NCBI GenBank assembly: GCA_017475005.1
Contig: JAFVGI010000025.1
Span: 1-64,000, forward strand
Direction of reading: 5' to 3'
Origin: Prevotella sp.
Lineage (GTDB): Bacteria > Bacteroidota > Bacteroidia > Bacteroidales > Bacteroidaceae
DNA length: 64,000 nt
This document shows, in pieces, positions 7,830-18,376 of this stretch. The stretch's first letter is position 1. Each line of letters opens with the position of its first letter. The translations under genes and the position numbers were made by a program. A model generated the notes under the pieces. The model worked only from the letters and a program-made list of their open reading frames with translations, did no database searches and was not told the origin of the DNA.

Positions 7830-9233
7830 TCAAAACTTATAGTCTAATCCGACACCAAGTACGTTGTTAGTGCGTGAGTAGGTCTCTATGCCGTAGCTTG
7901 TGGTCTTCTGGTTGTCGCTGTAGATGCTGATGAAATAGCTTGCGTTGAGGCGCATCTTTTCGTTGATGTTCCATGCTCCGCCCATGCCTATTGACCAGCT
8001 GTCGCATGCGAAGGAAGTGTTCTGCTGGTATTCTTCTGTGATACCATAGTCAGTACGCTGACCACCGCAGCTGATGGTGAATTTCTTGTTGATGTCGTAT
8101 TCCACTCCGGCAAGAATCTCATGGGTGCCGTGTGAGAGAGTCTTCTGACGGTCATTAGCCATCTTGGCATTCTTATCGTCGAAGAAATGATACTCTAAGG
8201 CTGCACGCAGTTTCGGAGTGAACTCATAGCCTGCAGCAACAGAGAGTAGTGAAGGCATATCGTAGCGTGTCTCTGCTCCATCCTGATAAGGAGCTGTATA
8301 GGTTGCCAACCCGCTTTCTACTTTAGACTTAATAGCTTTTGCCATTTCTGCAGCTTTGGTTGCAGGCAGGGCGCCAGCAGCAACTAATTGTACCAATGGA
8401 TCCTCAATAAGTTGTTCGGAGTTGAGAGATGCAGCCAAAGAATTTGTCTCATTCTTAGGATTAACCTTGGTGCGGAACTCATAGCGTGCAGACAAAGTGA
8501 GTGGTCCTTTATGGTAGGCAAGGCTGATGATTGGTGTAAAGCCCCATCCCTTCTGATCGACATCAAGCGAAAGGCTGGCGAGGTTTCCGATTGTAGAATG
8601 GTTTGCCTTGACATGTCCGCGATAGTAGCCGTCGTAATAATTAGCACGAATGCCTACAGCTGCAGATAAGCAGTCGAGGAATTTATATGTGAAGTTAACT
8701 TGTCCACCATAGATGTATTGCTTACCTTTCATCTCAGCATCATATTGGTCAGGGGTAACGACAGGTGCAAAGCCTTGTGTGCTCTGGTTCATCTGCTGTG
8801 TCAGAGATGTGATAGTACTACCGAGTAAAGCATTAAACATTGGTACACCCTCCTTGTATTCTACATATCCACCACTACCTACAATGCCAATCATAGTGGA
8901 GACTGCCCAACGGTCTTTCTTATAAGAAGCAAAGAGAGCAGGAACGATGGGAGCAGAGGCCTCGCCCTTGAATTTCTTTTCTCCAGCAGGCGTTGTCAGT
9001 TTGATGTCTCGATTCTGCCAAGGTTTCTGGAAGTTAATGGAGAGTTGCCATCCTTCGTGTCCCCATGCAAGACCTGCAGGGTTGGAGTAAGCAGCATCTA
9101 TTTCTGTTGTTGCACCACGTGCAAACATACGGTCAAAAGCAATGTGATAGTTTGTGTTGGTCATAAGACCTCCTGCGCTTGCAATACTTGTGAAGCCAAG
9201 TAATGCAATAATCATAGTGCAGAGTTTTTTCAT
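7830..9233 (-). CDS. OmpP1/FadL-type outer membrane protein
   Basis: A 467-aa outer membrane beta-barrel of the OmpP1/FadL/TodX family, which imports hydrophobic compounds such as fatty acids. Residues 1-20 are a signal peptide (MKKLCTMIIALLGFTSIASA). The mature N-terminus has the family signature of early glycines plus DAAYSNPAGLAW, and the C-terminus ends in an aromatic residue (LGVGLDYKF) as expected for barrel insertion. Alternating amphipathic strands run through to the end. The ligand is unknown. The gene lies 38 bases downstream of the dehydratase gene, but a terminator-like hairpin intervenes and no clear promoter of its own is visible. Confidence 0.85.
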   Translation of the reverse strand: MKKLCTMIIALLGFTSIASAGGLMTNTNYHIAFDRMFARGATTEIDAAYSNPAGLAWGHEGWQLSINFQKPWQNRDIKLTTPAGEKKFKGEASAPIVPALFASYKKDRWAVSTMIGIVGSGGYVEYKEGVPMFNALLGSTITSLTQQMNQSTQGFAPVVTPDQYDAEMKGKQYIYGGQVNFTYKFLDCLSAAVGIRANYYDGYYRGHVKANHSTIGNLASLSLDVDQKGWGFTPIISLAYHKGPLTLSARYEFRTKVNPKNETNSLAASLNSEQLIEDPLVQLVAAGALPATKAAEMAKAIKSKVESGLATYTAPYQDGAETRYDMPSLLSVAAGYEFTPKLRAALEYHFFDDKNAKMANDRQKTLSHGTHEILAGVEYDINKKFTISCGGQRTDYGITEEYQQNTSFACDSWSIGMGGAWNINEKMRLNASYFISIYSDNQKTTSYGIETYSRTNNVLGVGLDYKF

Positions 9234-9253
9234 AATTCTTTTTGTTTATTGAT

Positions 9254-9290
9254 AAAAAAAATGTACAAGGTCTAATCCAAGACCTCGTAC
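9254..9290 (-). terminator. Terminator overlapping dehydratase stop codon
   Basis: GTACAAGGTCT (9263-9273) pairs with AGACCTCGTAC (9280-9290) with one mismatch. Leftward it is followed by an eight-T run. The stem covers the last codons and the stop (9272-9274) of the dehydratase gene, so terminator and coding sequence share bases. Confidence 0.65.
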
Positions 9291-11173
9291 TTACTATGTT
9301 GACTCTTATATTCTGGTACTATCTCCTTCATCTTCTTCACGATAGCCATATCGTCATATTTCAGAGCCAGTTTGAATAAATCTTCTTCGTTCTTGAGAGC
9401 TTGCTCGTATGGATACTCACGTACTTTTGCTATCTTAATCTTCGGATGTATTGTCGGAATGGTCTGCTCCTGATCATTAAGCAGTTCTTCAAACAACTTC
9501 TCTCCATCGCGCAGTCCTGTAAACTTTATTTCCACATCTTTTGCGCCAGAGAGGTCTATCATGCGTTGTGCAAGGTCTGCTATGCGTACAGGTTTGCCCA
9601 TGTCGAAGACATATATCTCGCCGCCTTTTCCCATTGTTCCGGCTTCAAGCACCAATTGGCAGGCTTCTGGTATCAGCATGAAGTAACGTATTATGTCAGG
9701 ATGTGTAACAGTTAGCGGACCTCCATTCTTGAGTTGCTCGCGGAACAGAGGTATCACAGAGCCGTTTGAGCCGAGCACATTACCAAAACGCGTTGTAATG
9801 AATTGCGTATTATGCTGATGTGCATTAAGAGATTGGCAGTAAATTTCGCAGATACGTTTGCTGCATCCCATGACGTTAGTAGGGTTGACAGCCTTGTCAG
9901 TAGAAATCATGACAAACTTCTTCGTACCATATTTTACTGCAAGGTCTGCTATTACTCGTGTGCCATAAACGTTATTGGTAATAGCGACACCAGGGTTGTT
10001 CTCCATCATTGGCACATGTTTGTATGCTGCTGCATGGAAGACATATTCAGGTTTGTATTGTGAGAAAATGCTTTCCATGAGTATTGGAGCAGAAATTGAT
10101 CCCACTATTGTCTCGCATGGAATGCCCGGATATTTGTTGGACATGTAGAGGCGAATGTCGTGCATGGGGGTTTCTGCCTGGTCAATAAGAATAAGATGTG
10201 AAGGCTTTAACTTTGCTACCTGATGCACCATCTCACTTCCGATAGAGCCTGCAGCGCCAGTGATGAGGACACTTTTTCCCTGAAGCATTTCACCAATAGC
10301 CTTGATATCGACTTCTATCTTGTCGCGAGGCAGAAGATCTTCTACGTCAACATCCTTGATTTGTTCTTGCAGAATAGGTTTTGTTGGATCCCATTCTTCT
10401 GCAGAACTCATCATCATAATCTTTATATGTGCTTTGATGAGTCTGTTTACCAGTTCCTCGTTGTTACGGAAGTTGTCTACCTGAATAGGACTGACAATGA
10501 CAGTTTTTATGTCTGCCTTTTGAAGATGCTGTATCAGGTGTGGCCCTATGAGGCGAACCTTCTTACCCATGAGGTATTTACTGTGAAGTGAGTCGTCGGG
10601 ACTGATAAAACTGCCTATTTCGTACTTGGAATTAGGATTCTTCAGTATTGATTGTGCTATGGAAAGGCCACCTTCCTGTACACCATATATCGCAACCTTC
10701 TTGCGCCTCCTTGTAACCTGCACTACTTCGTACAGATACTTTATTACTATTCGCAAAGCCCATTGTCCGAACAGGGCGAGGAGGAACATTACTACAAACG
10801 TAAGACGTCGGGTAGAATGTATGATGGAACCGTATGACATGAGTTCCCTGACAATTAAAACCAGTATGAATCCTATTATCAGCGCAAATGCCTGACGCAT
10901 CAGGTCTATGGTGCTGCTGTAGCGCATGATGCCAGAATAAGTATGGAATATTCTCATGCCGACAACGAAGAATGGCAGAGTAAGACACCATGTGCGCAGG
11001 TGATACCAGAAATTGATTGACAGGGAATTTCCTCCTTGGACGAAATATGTAGCCAGAAGTCCTGCAAAAACTATAATGACACAGTCGATAGCCAATACGC
11101 ACCAATAGGGTAGGGTGTTCTTGGAAAAATACCAAGAAACCATTCTGCTTATTGTCTCTTTATAATTGGGCAT
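9272..11173 (-). CDS. UDP-sugar 4,6-dehydratase, WbpM/CapD/PglF type
   Basis: A 633-aa membrane-bound nucleotide-sugar dehydratase of the polysaccharide biosynthesis CapD family, expected to convert UDP-GlcNAc to a 4-keto-6-deoxy sugar for surface glycans. About four transmembrane helices fill residues 15-145, then a CoA-binding-like Rossmann domain, then the catalytic SDR domain with GAAGSIG (306-312), TDK (425-427) and MGCSK (435-439), where Met replaces the usual SDR tyrosine as in WbpM/PglF. I start at ATG 11173 rather than the longer frame to 11455, because a canonical promoter lies at 11200-11230, inside the longer frame. No glycan cluster is adjacent. Confidence 0.87.
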   Translation of the reverse strand: MPNYKETISRMVSWYFSKNTLPYWCVLAIDCVIIVFAGLLATYFVQGGNSLSINFWYHLRTWCLTLPFFVVGMRIFHTYSGIMRYSSTIDLMRQAFALIIGFILVLIVRELMSYGSIIHSTRRLTFVVMFLLALFGQWALRIVIKYLYEVVQVTRRRKKVAIYGVQEGGLSIAQSILKNPNSKYEIGSFISPDDSLHSKYLMGKKVRLIGPHLIQHLQKADIKTVIVSPIQVDNFRNNEELVNRLIKAHIKIMMMSSAEEWDPTKPILQEQIKDVDVEDLLPRDKIEVDIKAIGEMLQGKSVLITGAAGSIGSEMVHQVAKLKPSHLILIDQAETPMHDIRLYMSNKYPGIPCETIVGSISAPILMESIFSQYKPEYVFHAAAYKHVPMMENNPGVAITNNVYGTRVIADLAVKYGTKKFVMISTDKAVNPTNVMGCSKRICEIYCQSLNAHQHNTQFITTRFGNVLGSNGSVIPLFREQLKNGGPLTVTHPDIIRYFMLIPEACQLVLEAGTMGKGGEIYVFDMGKPVRIADLAQRMIDLSGAKDVEIKFTGLRDGEKLFEELLNDQEQTIPTIHPKIKIAKVREYPYEQALKNEEDLFKLALKYDDMAIVKKMKEIVPEYKSQHSKYEVLD

Positions 11174-11199
11174 ATAAAGTCTCTCTAAAAAAACCGTGG

Positions 11200-11230
11200 C
11201 AAAGATACGTATTTTTTCTAAAATACGCAA
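11200..11230 (-). promoter_or_regulatory. Promoter of UDP-sugar dehydratase gene
   Basis: Minus strand: TTG (11230-11228), exactly 20 bases, TATCTTTG (11207-11200), about 27 bases before the chosen ATG. It decides the start site of the gene. Confidence 0.75.
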
Positions 11231-11511
11231 GAAAAATGTCACAATATGAAAAAAATGTATCAAAAAGTATAGTAAAAGTGCCGATATGGTGTTGTTATTG
11301 CAAATTTTCCCAGCCTTGGGAATAATTTTTTCGTAGTTATGCAGCAAAATTTTGTTTCCCTTAAGGGTTGCAATTTTTCCCCCTAGGGGATTACAAGTGT
11401 TGTTCATATCATTTTTACCTTTTTTTGCTTTTCTGGAGGCATAAAAAATGTGCACAAACGTTAAAAAAATATAAATTCAATATTCTGAGGGGTATAAAAG
11501 ACAGTATTCTT

Positions 11512-11542
11512 TTTGTCATATTTAATAAAATTTGTACCTTTG
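11512..11542 (+). promoter_or_regulatory. Promoter of the ribosomal protein superoperon
   Basis: TTTG (11512-11515), 19 bases, TACCTTTG (11535-11542). It is the first promoter before rpsL and leaves a leader of about 150 bases. The remaining divergent intergenic stretch 11231-11511 is AT-rich and holds nothing else I can name. Confidence 0.75.
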
Positions 11543-11549
11543 CACCCGC

Positions 11550-11698
11550 AAATTTATGGCCTCTACCCGAATGATACCGCTAGGCAAGCCGTGTTTTTGC
11601 AGGTGCGACCTTGGAAGAAAAGCTCCTCGGTTAGCATCGCCTTATGCTGTCGATAATATTAATATATAAATAAGTATAAACAAAAAAATTAAAAGAAA
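11550..11698 (+). promoter_or_regulatory. Leader of rpsL operon
   Basis: An untranslated leader with a GC-rich first half (11556-11650) containing short inverted repeats, for example AGCAT/ATGCT near 11632-11648, and an A-rich second half just before the ATG. It may be a structured autoregulatory leader. No known leader family was recognised. Confidence 0.35.
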
Positions 11699-12082
11699 AT
11701 GCCTACAATTCAACAATTGGTAAGAAAAGGCAGGAAGGTACTTGTAGACAAGAGCAAGTCACCAGCTTTGGACTCATGTCCACAGCGTCGTGGGGTGTGC
11801 GTGCGTGTGTATACAACTACCCCTAAGAAGCCTAACTCGGCTATGCGTAAGGTAGCCCGTGTTCGTCTGACGAACACAAAAGAAGTGAACTCATACATTC
11901 CTGGAGAAGGACACAACCTGCAGGAGCACTCAATCGTGCTTGTGCGTGGTGGTCGTGTAAAGGACTTGCCAGGTGTACGTTATCACATCGTACGTGGAAC
12001 ACTGGATACAGCAGGTGTAGCATCACGTACACAGCGTCGCTCTAAGTACGGAGCAAAGAGACCAAAGGCTGCAAAGAAGTAA
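11699..12082 (+). CDS. rpsL: 30S ribosomal protein S12
   Basis: A 127-aa protein of the decoding centre. It starts [12 protein letters not shown] and contains the near-invariant [18 protein letters not shown] and [29 protein letters not shown] segments. Lysine in the TTPKKPNSA motif, the position linked to streptomycin resistance, is the wild-type residue. It is the first gene of the 33-gene superoperon that runs to rplQ, with its own promoter at 11512. Confidence 0.98.
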   Translation: MPTIQQLVRKGRKVLVDKSKSPALDSCPQRRGVCVRVYTTTPKKPNSAMRKVARVRLTNTKEVNSYIPGEGHNLQEHSIVLVRGGRVKDLPGVRYHIVRGTLDTAGVASRTQRRSKYGAKRPKAAKK

Positions 12083-12185
12083 AAAACAGTAAACGGTCTT
12101 AGAATTAGAAACCAGGTTGAGTAAATGACCCGTGAAGGGCATTGAAGCCAAAGTAAGACAACCAAGAAATTTTTAAAAGCTAAAA
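12083..12185 (+). promoter_or_regulatory. rpsL-rpsG intercistronic region
   Basis: A 103-base gap containing CAGGTTGAGTAAATGACCCG and a possible S7-binding fold. In E. coli, S7 represses its operon by binding between rpsL and rpsG. A similar role here is inferred from position only. Confidence 0.3.
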
Positions 12186-12662
12186 ATGAGAAAAGCAAAA
12201 CCAAAGAAGAGGGTGATCCTACCAGATCCCGTCTACAATGACCAGAAAGTGTCAAAGTTTGTAAACCATCTGATGTATGATGGCAAGAAGAATACCTCTT
12301 ACGAGATTTTCTACGCAGCTATCAACACTGTAGGTGAAAAGATGAAGGAAGAAGAGAAGTCTGCACTCGATATATGGAAGCAGGCTTTGGATAACGTTAC
12401 TCCACACGTGGAAGTTAAGAGCCGTCGTATCGGTGGTGCTACGTTCCAGGTGCCAACAGAAATCCGTCCTGACCGTAGGGAATCTATCTCTATGAAGAAT
12501 CTTATCTCTTTCGCTCGCAAGCGTGGTGGTAAGGGTATGGCAGAAAAACTCGCAGCGGAGATTATGGATGCATACAACAACCAGGGTGGTGCCTTCAAGC
12601 GTAAGGAAGATATGCACCGCATGGCTGAGGCTAACCGTGCTTTTGCACATTTCCGTTTTTAA
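12186..12662 (+). CDS. rpsG: 30S ribosomal protein S7
   Basis: A 158-aa primary 16S rRNA-binding protein that nucleates the 30S head. The sequence from [20 protein letters not shown] through [11 protein letters not shown] and [20 protein letters not shown] to the C-terminal [13 protein letters not shown] matches the family over full length. It lies between rpsL and fusA as in the classical str operon. Confidence 0.98.
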   Translation: MRKAKPKKRVILPDPVYNDQKVSKFVNHLMYDGKKNTSYEIFYAAINTVGEKMKEEEKSALDIWKQALDNVTPHVEVKSRRIGGATFQVPTEIRPDRRESISMKNLISFARKRGGKGMAEKLAAEIMDAYNNQGGAFKRKEDMHRMAEANRAFAHFRF

Positions 12663-12690
12663 TTTAATAATGTAAATTAGTTCTACAGAA

Positions 12691-14811
12691 ATGGCAAAAC
12701 ACGATCTTCATTTGACAAGAAATATCGGTATCATGGCTCACATTGATGCTGGTAAGACAACAACTTCAGAGCGTATTCTCTTCTATACAGGTAAGACTCA
12801 CAAGATTGGTGAGGTGCACGAAGGTGCAGCAACAATGGACTGGATGGAGCAGGAGCAGGAGCGTGGTATCACTATTACCTCTGCTGCTACAACATGTTTC
12901 TGGAAGTACAATGACAAGCAGTATAAGATCAACCTTATCGATACTCCGGGACACGTAGACTTTACCGCTGAGGTAGAGCGTTCTTTGCGTGTACTTGACG
13001 GTGCTGTCGCTACTTACTGTGCAGTAGGTGGTGTAGAGCCTCAGTCAGAGACTGTATGGCGCCAGGCTGACAAGTACGAAGTACCTCGTATCGGTTATGT
13101 AAACAAGATGGACCGTTCTGGTGCAAACTTCTTCGATGTTGTGCAGCAGATGAAAGACGTACTGGGTGCAAATCCTGTACCTCTCTGCGTTCCAATCGGT
13201 GCAGAAGAGACCTTCAAGAGACTTGTTGACCTCGTTAAGATGAAGGCTATCCTTTGGCATGACGAGACAATGGGTGCTGACTATGATGTTGAGGATATTC
13301 CTGCAGACCTCGTTGACGAGTGCAACGAATGGCGTGAGAAGCTCCTTGAGTCAGCAGCTAACTTCGACGAGGCTCTCATGGAGAAGTACTTTGACGATCC
13401 TTCTACTATCACAGAAGACGAGATTATCGCTGCTATCCGTAAGGGAACACTTGCACTGGAGTGCGTACCAATGCTCTGCGGTTCTTCATTCAAGAACAAG
13501 GGCGTACAGACAATGCTCGACTATGTATGTGCACTGCTTCCTTCTCCACTGGATAACCCAGAGGTAGTAGGTACAGAGCCAGGCGACGAGTCTGTAGAGG
13601 TTAAGTTCGAGGCTAAGGACGAAGCTCCAACAGCAGCTCTCGCATTCAAGATTGCAACAGACCCATATGTAGGACGTCTCGTATTCTTCCGTGTTTATTC
13701 AGGTAAGATTGAGGCTGGTTCTTACGTATATAACCCACGTTCTGGCAAGAAGGAGCGTATCAGCCGCCTCTTCCAGATGCACTCAAACAAGCAGAATCCT
13801 GTTGACGAAATCGCTGCAGGTGATATCGGTTCAGGCGTAGGCTTCAAGGATATCCGTACAGGTGATACTCTCTGTGATGAAGATCACCAGATAGTACTGG
13901 AGTCTATGACATTCCCTGATACTGTGATTTCTATCGCAGTAGAGCCAAAGTCACAGGCTGACATCGCTAAGCTTGACAATGGTCTTGCAAAGCTTGCTGA
14001 GGAGGACCCAACATTCACAGTTCGTACTGACGAGCAGAGCGGTCAGACCGTCATCAGCGGTATGGGTGAGCTTCACCTCGATATCATCATCGACCGTCTG
14101 AAGCGTGAGTTCAAGGTTGAATGTAACCAGGGTAAGCCACAGGTTAACTACAAGGAGGCAATCACTAAGGAGGTTAACCTCCGCGAGGTTTATAAGAAGC
14201 AGTCAGGTGGTCGTGGTAAGTTCGCTGACATCATCGTTAACATCGGTCCTAAGGATGAAGACTATAAGGAGGGCGATCTGCAGTTCATCAATGAGGTGAA
14301 GGGCGGTAACGTGCCTAAGGAGTTCATCCCTGCTGTTCAGAAGGGCTTCGAAGACTGCCTCAAGGGTGGTGTTCTCGGTGGATATCCTGTAACAGGTCTG
14401 AAGGTTACACTTATCGATGGTAGCTTCCACCCAGTTGACTCTGACCAGTTGTCATTCGAACTCGCTGCTCGCAACGCCTTCAAGAATGCATGTCCTAAGG
14501 CAGGTCCTTGCCTCATGGAGCCTATCATGAAGGTAGAAGTAGTGACACCAGAAGAGAACATGGGTGACGTAATCGGCGACCTCAACAAGCGTCGTGGTAT
14601 GGTACAGGGTATGGAAGATGCCCGCTCAGGTGCTAAGGTCGTTAAGGCTATGGTTCCATTGGCTGAGATGTTCGGCTATGTAACAGCATTGCGTACCATC
14701 ACATCAGGTCGTGCTACCTCTTCTATGGAATATGACCACCACGAGCCTGTATCAAGCTCTATCGCCAAGACAATCTTGGAAGAGAACGGCGGTCGTGCTG
14801 ATTTGGTATAA
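12691..14811 (+). CDS. fusA: Elongation factor G
   Basis: A 706-aa translational GTPase that drives tRNA-mRNA translocation and, with RRF, ribosome recycling. The G domain shows AHIDAGKT (16-23), DTPGH (84-88) and NKMD (138-141), with switch I containing [10 protein letters not shown]. Domains II-V follow through [15 protein letters not shown] near the end. The operon position between rpsG and rpsJ marks it as the canonical housekeeping copy. Confidence 0.98.
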   Translation: MAKHDLHLTRNIGIMAHIDAGKTTTSERILFYTGKTHKIGEVHEGAATMDWMEQEQERGITITSAATTCFWKYNDKQYKINLIDTPGHVDFTAEVERSLRVLDGAVATYCAVGGVEPQSETVWRQADKYEVPRIGYVNKMDRSGANFFDVVQQMKDVLGANPVPLCVPIGAEETFKRLVDLVKMKAILWHDETMGADYDVEDIPADLVDECNEWREKLLESAANFDEALMEKYFDDPSTITEDEIIAAIRKGTLALECVPMLCGSSFKNKGVQTMLDYVCALLPSPLDNPEVVGTEPGDESVEVKFEAKDEAPTAALAFKIATDPYVGRLVFFRVYSGKIEAGSYVYNPRSGKKERISRLFQMHSNKQNPVDEIAAGDIGSGVGFKDIRTGDTLCDEDHQIVLESMTFPDTVISIAVEPKSQADIAKLDNGLAKLAEEDPTFTVRTDEQSGQTVISGMGELHLDIIIDRLKREFKVECNQGKPQVNYKEAITKEVNLREVYKKQSGGRGKFADIIVNIGPKDEDYKEGDLQFINEVKGGNVPKEFIPAVQKGFEDCLKGGVLGGYPVTGLKVTLIDGSFHPVDSDQLSFELAARNAFKNACPKAGPCLMEPIMKVEVVTPEENMGDVIGDLNKRRGMVQGMEDARSGAKVVKAMVPLAEMFGYVTALRTITSGRATSSMEYDHHEPVSSSIAKTILEENGGRADLV

Positions 14812-14813
14812 AC

Positions 14814-14850
14814 AAAGAGTACCCGTGAGCAAATGACTCTTTACGGGTAC
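14814..14850 (+). promoter_or_regulatory. Two mutually exclusive hairpins before rpsJ
   Basis: AAAGAGT (14814-14820) can pair with ACTCTTT (14836-14842), and GTACCCGT (14819-14826) can pair with ACGGGTAC (14843-14850). The arms interleave with no linker bases, so only one stem can form at a time. There is no T-run, so it is not a simple terminator. It could be an attenuator or protein-sensing switch between the str and S10 parts of the operon. Confidence 0.5.
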
Positions 14851-14890
14851 CATATTTAAATAACAACAATAAAAAACAAATTAAAAGATT

Positions 14891-15196
14891 ATGAGTCAGA
14901 AAATCCGTATCAAGCTGAAGTCTTACGACCACACACTGGTTGACAAGTCAGCTGAGAAGATTGTTAAGGCCGTTAAGGCAACAGGCGCTATCGTTAGTGG
15001 TCCAATTCCACTCCCAACACACAAGCGCATCTATACAGTAAACCGTTCTACCTTCGTTAACAAGAAGGCTCGTGAGCAGTTCCAGCTCTCAGACTACAAG
15101 CGTCTGATTGACATCTACAGCTCAACAACAAAGACTGTTGACGCTCTGATGAAGCTCGACCTCCCTTCTGGTGTAGAAGTAGAAATCAAGGTGTAG
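14891..15196 (+). CDS. rpsJ: 30S ribosomal protein S10
   Basis: A 101-aa 30S head protein, also a transcription antitermination factor (NusE). Family features: [52 protein letters not shown] and the C-terminal [11 protein letters not shown]. It opens the S10 section, 79 bases after fusA, behind a possible RNA switch. Confidence 0.98.
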   Translation: MSQKIRIKLKSYDHTLVDKSAEKIVKAVKATGAIVSGPIPLPTHKRIYTVNRSTFVNKKAREQFQLSDYKRLIDIYSSTTKTVDALMKLDLPSGVEVEIKV

Positions 15197-15242
15197 TATA
15201 TTATTAAACGTAACAAGGAATAAATTAAAAATTTAAATTGAA

Positions 15243-15857
15243 ATGCCAGGATTAATTGGAAGAAAAATCGGAATGACATCCGTTTTCAGTGCCGACGGTA
15301 AGAACACACCGTGCACTGTCATCGAAGCTGGTCCTTGTGTCGTAACCCAGGTAAAGACCGTTGAGAAAGACGGTTATGCTGCATATCAGCTTGGTTTCGG
15401 CGAGCGTAAAGAGACTCGTGCAACCAAACCAATGATGGGAGCCTTCAAGAAGGCTGGCACAACACCAAAACAGCACTTGGCCGAGTTCAAATTCGACGAG
15501 GAGAAAAACCTCGGCGACACCATCACAGCAGAAATCTTCTCTGAGGGCGACTTCGTTGACGTTGTCGGCACATCAAAGGGTAAAGGTTTCCAGGGTGTTG
15601 TAAAGCGTCACGGTTTTGGTGGCGTAGGACAGGCTACACACGGTCAGGACGACCGTCTTCGTAAGCCAGGTTCTATCGGTGCCTGCTCTTACCCTGCAAA
15701 GGTGTTCAAGGGCATGCGCATGGGTGGACACATGGGCAACGAGCGTGTTACAACGCAGAATCTGCGAGTTATTAAGGTTATCCCAGAGAGCAACCTCGTT
15801 ATCGTAAAGGGCTCTGTTGCAGGATATAATGGTTCAACAGTATTAATCAAGAAGTAA
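15243..15857 (+). CDS. rplC: 50S ribosomal protein L3
   Basis: A 204-aa early 23S rRNA-binding protein near the peptidyl transferase centre. It begins [15 protein letters not shown] and has the [21 protein letters not shown] and [23 protein letters not shown] signatures. The stop is four bases before rplD. Confidence 0.97.
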   Translation: MPGLIGRKIGMTSVFSADGKNTPCTVIEAGPCVVTQVKTVEKDGYAAYQLGFGERKETRATKPMMGAFKKAGTTPKQHLAEFKFDEEKNLGDTITAEIFSEGDFVDVVGTSKGKGFQGVVKRHGFGGVGQATHGQDDRLRKPGSIGACSYPAKVFKGMRMGGHMGNERVTTQNLRVIKVIPESNLVIVKGSVAGYNGSTVLIKK

Positions 15858-15861
15858 GGTC

Positions 15862-16491
15862 ATGGAAGTAAATGTATTAGACATACAGGGCAAAGAGACA
15901 GGCCGCAAGGTGGTTCTGAACGATGCTATCTACGCTATCGAGCCTAACGACCATGTTCTCTACCTCGATGTAAAGCAGTATCTCGGCAATCAGCGCCAGG
16001 GTACAGCAAAGGCAAAGGAGCGCAGCGAAATGTCTGGCTCAACACGCAAACTCGGTCGTCAGAAGGGTGGCGGCGGCGCACGTCGTGGTGATATCAACTC
16101 ACCAGTGCTCGTTGGTGGTGCACGTGTATTCGGCCCACGCCCACGCGATTATCGCACAAAGCTCAATTTAAAAACAAAGCAGCTCGCTCGTAAGAGTGCT
16201 CTCTCATACAAGGTACAGGAAAATGGTATCGTAGTTGTTGAGGACTTCAACATCCAGACACCAAAGACCAAGGAGATGCTCAATATCATGAAGGCCCTCG
16301 GCGTTGATGGTAAGAAGGTACTCTTCCTTATGCCTGAAGAGAACAAGAGTGTATATCTTTCAGCTCGCAACCTGCAGAAGGTAGAGGTGATGGGTGCAGC
16401 AATGCTCAACGCCTACAAGGTGATGAATGCTGACACAGTCGTACTCTGCGAGAACGCTGTTAAGAAAATAGAAGAAGTCTTAATCAAGTAA
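15862..16491 (+). CDS. rplD: 50S ribosomal protein L4
   Basis: A 209-aa L4 whose extended loop lines the exit tunnel. Features: loop segment [19 protein letters not shown] and [23 protein letters not shown]. In E. coli L4 also represses the S10 operon. Whether it does so here is unknown. Confidence 0.97.
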   Translation: MEVNVLDIQGKETGRKVVLNDAIYAIEPNDHVLYLDVKQYLGNQRQGTAKAKERSEMSGSTRKLGRQKGGGGARRGDINSPVLVGGARVFGPRPRDYRTKLNLKTKQLARKSALSYKVQENGIVVVEDFNIQTPKTKEMLNIMKALGVDGKKVLFLMPEENKSVYLSARNLQKVEVMGAAMLNAYKVMNADTVVLCENAVKKIEEVLIK

Positions 16492-16513
16492 ACTTAAAAA
16501 GGAGAAACAGATT

Positions 16514-16807
16514 ATGGCATTTATCATTAAGCCCATTGTCACTGAGAAGATGACAAGGATTACAGAAAAGCGGCCAAACCGCTATGGCTTCATCGTTAAG
16601 CCAGAGGCCAACAAGATCCAGATTAAGCAGGAGGTTGAGGCTCGCTACAATGTTACAGTAGAAGACGTTAACACTATGAGATATGCTGGTAAGCGCTCAA
16701 GCCGTTATACAAAGGCTGGTCTCATCCGTGGTCAGAAGAACGCCTTCAAGAAAGCAATCGTTACTCTTAAAGAGGGCGAGGAAATAGATTTTTACAGCAA
16801 TATATAA
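16514..16807 (+). CDS. rplW: 50S ribosomal protein L23
   Basis: A 97-aa L23 at the tunnel exit, the docking site for trigger factor and SRP. It starts MAFIIKPIVTEKMTRITEK and has YNVTVEDVNTMRYAGK. It lies 22 bases after rplD and is preceded by GGAG, one of few SD-like sequences in the operon. Confidence 0.96.
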   Translation: MAFIIKPIVTEKMTRITEKRPNRYGFIVKPEANKIQIKQEVEARYNVTVEDVNTMRYAGKRSSRYTKAGLIRGQKNAFKKAIVTLKEGEEIDFYSNI

Positions 16808-16816
16808 TAATAGAAA

Positions 16817-17644
16817 ATGGCAGTACGTAAATTAAAACCAGTTACACCTGGTCAAAGACACAAAGTTATTGGCACGTTCGAGGATATTACTGCATCCGTG
16901 CCAGAGAAGTCTCTCGTTTACGGTAAGCGTTCTACTGGTGGTCGAAACAACACCGGTAAGATGACTGTCCGTTACAAGGGCGGTGGTCACAAGAAGAAGT
17001 TCCGTATGATCGACTTCAAGCGAGAGAAAGATGGTGTTCCAGCTGTAGTAAAGTCAATAGAGTATGATCCAAACCGTTCGGCTCGTATCGCTCTGTTGTA
17101 CTATGTTGACGGTGAAAAACGTTACATTATTGCTCCTAACGGACTTCAGGTAGGCGCTACATTGATGTCTGGTGCGGAGGCAGCTCCTGAGGTAGGTAAT
17201 GCCCTTCCTTTGGCAAGCATCCCAGTAGGTACCGTTATCCACAACATCGAGCTCCGTCCTGGACAGGGCGCTCTGCTCGTACGTTCGGCAGGTAATTTCG
17301 CTCAGTTGACTTCTCGTGAAGGCAGTTATTGTGTAATTAAACTCCCTTCAGGCGAAACACGTAAGGTGCTCTCTGCTTGTAAGGCAACAGTAGGAGCAGT
17401 AGGCAACTCTGACCATGCTCTTGAGCAGTCAGGTAAGGCAGGACGCTCACGCTGGCTCGGTCGTCGTCCACACAACCGTGGTGTTGTAATGAACCCAGTT
17501 GATCACCCAATGGGTGGTGGTGAAGGACGTCAGTCAGGCGGACACCCACGTTCACGTAAGGGCTTGTATGCTAAGGGTCTCAAGACTCGTGCTCCCAAGA
17601 AGCAAAGCAATAAGTACATTATAGAAAGAGCTAACAAGAAGTAA
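16817..17644 (+). CDS. rplB: 50S ribosomal protein L2
   Basis: A 275-aa core 50S protein required for subunit association and peptidyl transfer. Features: [18 protein letters not shown], the conserved [17 protein letters not shown] loop with its functional histidine, and the basic tail [22 protein letters not shown]. Confidence 0.98.
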   Translation: MAVRKLKPVTPGQRHKVIGTFEDITASVPEKSLVYGKRSTGGRNNTGKMTVRYKGGGHKKKFRMIDFKREKDGVPAVVKSIEYDPNRSARIALLYYVDGEKRYIIAPNGLQVGATLMSGAEAAPEVGNALPLASIPVGTVIHNIELRPGQGALLVRSAGNFAQLTSREGSYCVIKLPSGETRKVLSACKATVGAVGNSDHALEQSGKAGRSRWLGRRPHNRGVVMNPVDHPMGGGEGRQSGGHPRSRKGLYAKGLKTRAPKKQSNKYIIERANKK

Positions 17645-17669
17645 ACCCACAAATTAAAGAAAAGAAATT

Positions 17670-17936
17670 ATGAGTCGTTCACTTAAAAAGGGTCCATATA
17701 TCAACGTTTCTCTTGAGAAGAAAATTCTCGCTATGAATGAGAGCGGTAAGAAGAGTGTCGTAAAGACATGGGCCAGAGCTTCTGTAATCTCACCTGATTT
17801 CGTGGGTCATACAGTAGCTGTTCATAACGGTAACAAATTCATTCCTGTCTATGTGACGGAGAACATGGTCGGACACAAGTTCGGCGAGTTTGCTCCAACA
17901 CGTCGTTTCGGCGGACATGCCGGTAACAAGAAATAA
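17670..17936 (+). CDS. rpsS: 30S ribosomal protein S19
   Basis: An 88-aa 30S head protein forming a complex with S13. [19 protein letters not shown] and the C-terminal [21 protein letters not shown] are diagnostic. Confidence 0.97.
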   Translation: MSRSLKKGPYINVSLEKKILAMNESGKKSVVKTWARASVISPDFVGHTVAVHNGNKFIPVYVTENMVGHKFGEFAPTRRFGGHAGNKK

Positions 17937-17966
17937 GACGGGCTAATCCATTAAAAAGAAAACGAA

Positions 17967-18371
17967 ATGGGAGCAAGAAAACATAACGCTGCTGAAGCTA
18001 TTAAAGCGGCTAAAAAGAATCAATACTTTGCCAAGCTCGTTGGTGTGCCCTCATCTCCACGCAAGATGCGCTACGTTGTAGACATGATTCGTGGCATGGA
18101 GGTAAACAGAGCTCTTGGCGTACTCCGTTTCTCTAAGAAGCAGGCTTCTGCTGACGTTGAGAAACTGTTGCGCTCTGCTATCGCAAACTGGGAGGTCAAG
18201 AATGACCGCAAGGCTGAAGATGGCGAGTTGTATATCTCAAAGATCTTTGTTGACGAAGGCGTAACAATGAAGCGTATGCGTCCTGCACCACAGGGACGTG
18301 GATATCGTATCCGTAAACGTTCTAATCACGTGACGCTGTTTGTAGACACAAAAACCAATGATGAAAAATAA
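17967..18371 (+). CDS. rplV: 50S ribosomal protein L22
   Basis: A 134-aa L22 with a tunnel-lining beta hairpin. Features: [21 protein letters not shown] near the N-terminus and [21 protein letters not shown] at the hairpin. It lies five bases before rpsC. Confidence 0.97.
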   Translation: MGARKHNAAEAIKAAKKNQYFAKLVGVPSSPRKMRYVVDMIRGMEVNRALGVLRFSKKQASADVEKLLRSAIANWEVKNDRKAEDGELYISKIFVDEGVTMKRMRPAPQGRGYRIRKRSNHVTLFVDTKTNDEK

Positions 18372-18376
18372 GTAGT

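Noticed and set aside
11174..11455. N-terminal extension of the UDP-sugar dehydratase frame (94 codons)
   Set aside because: A canonical promoter (11200-11230) lies inside it and ends just before the ATG at 11173, where family resemblance begins.
14819..14850. H-type pseudoknot or intrinsic terminator after fusA
   Set aside because: The interleaved stems have no linker bases for a pseudoknot to cross, and no T-run follows. Competing hairpins fit better.
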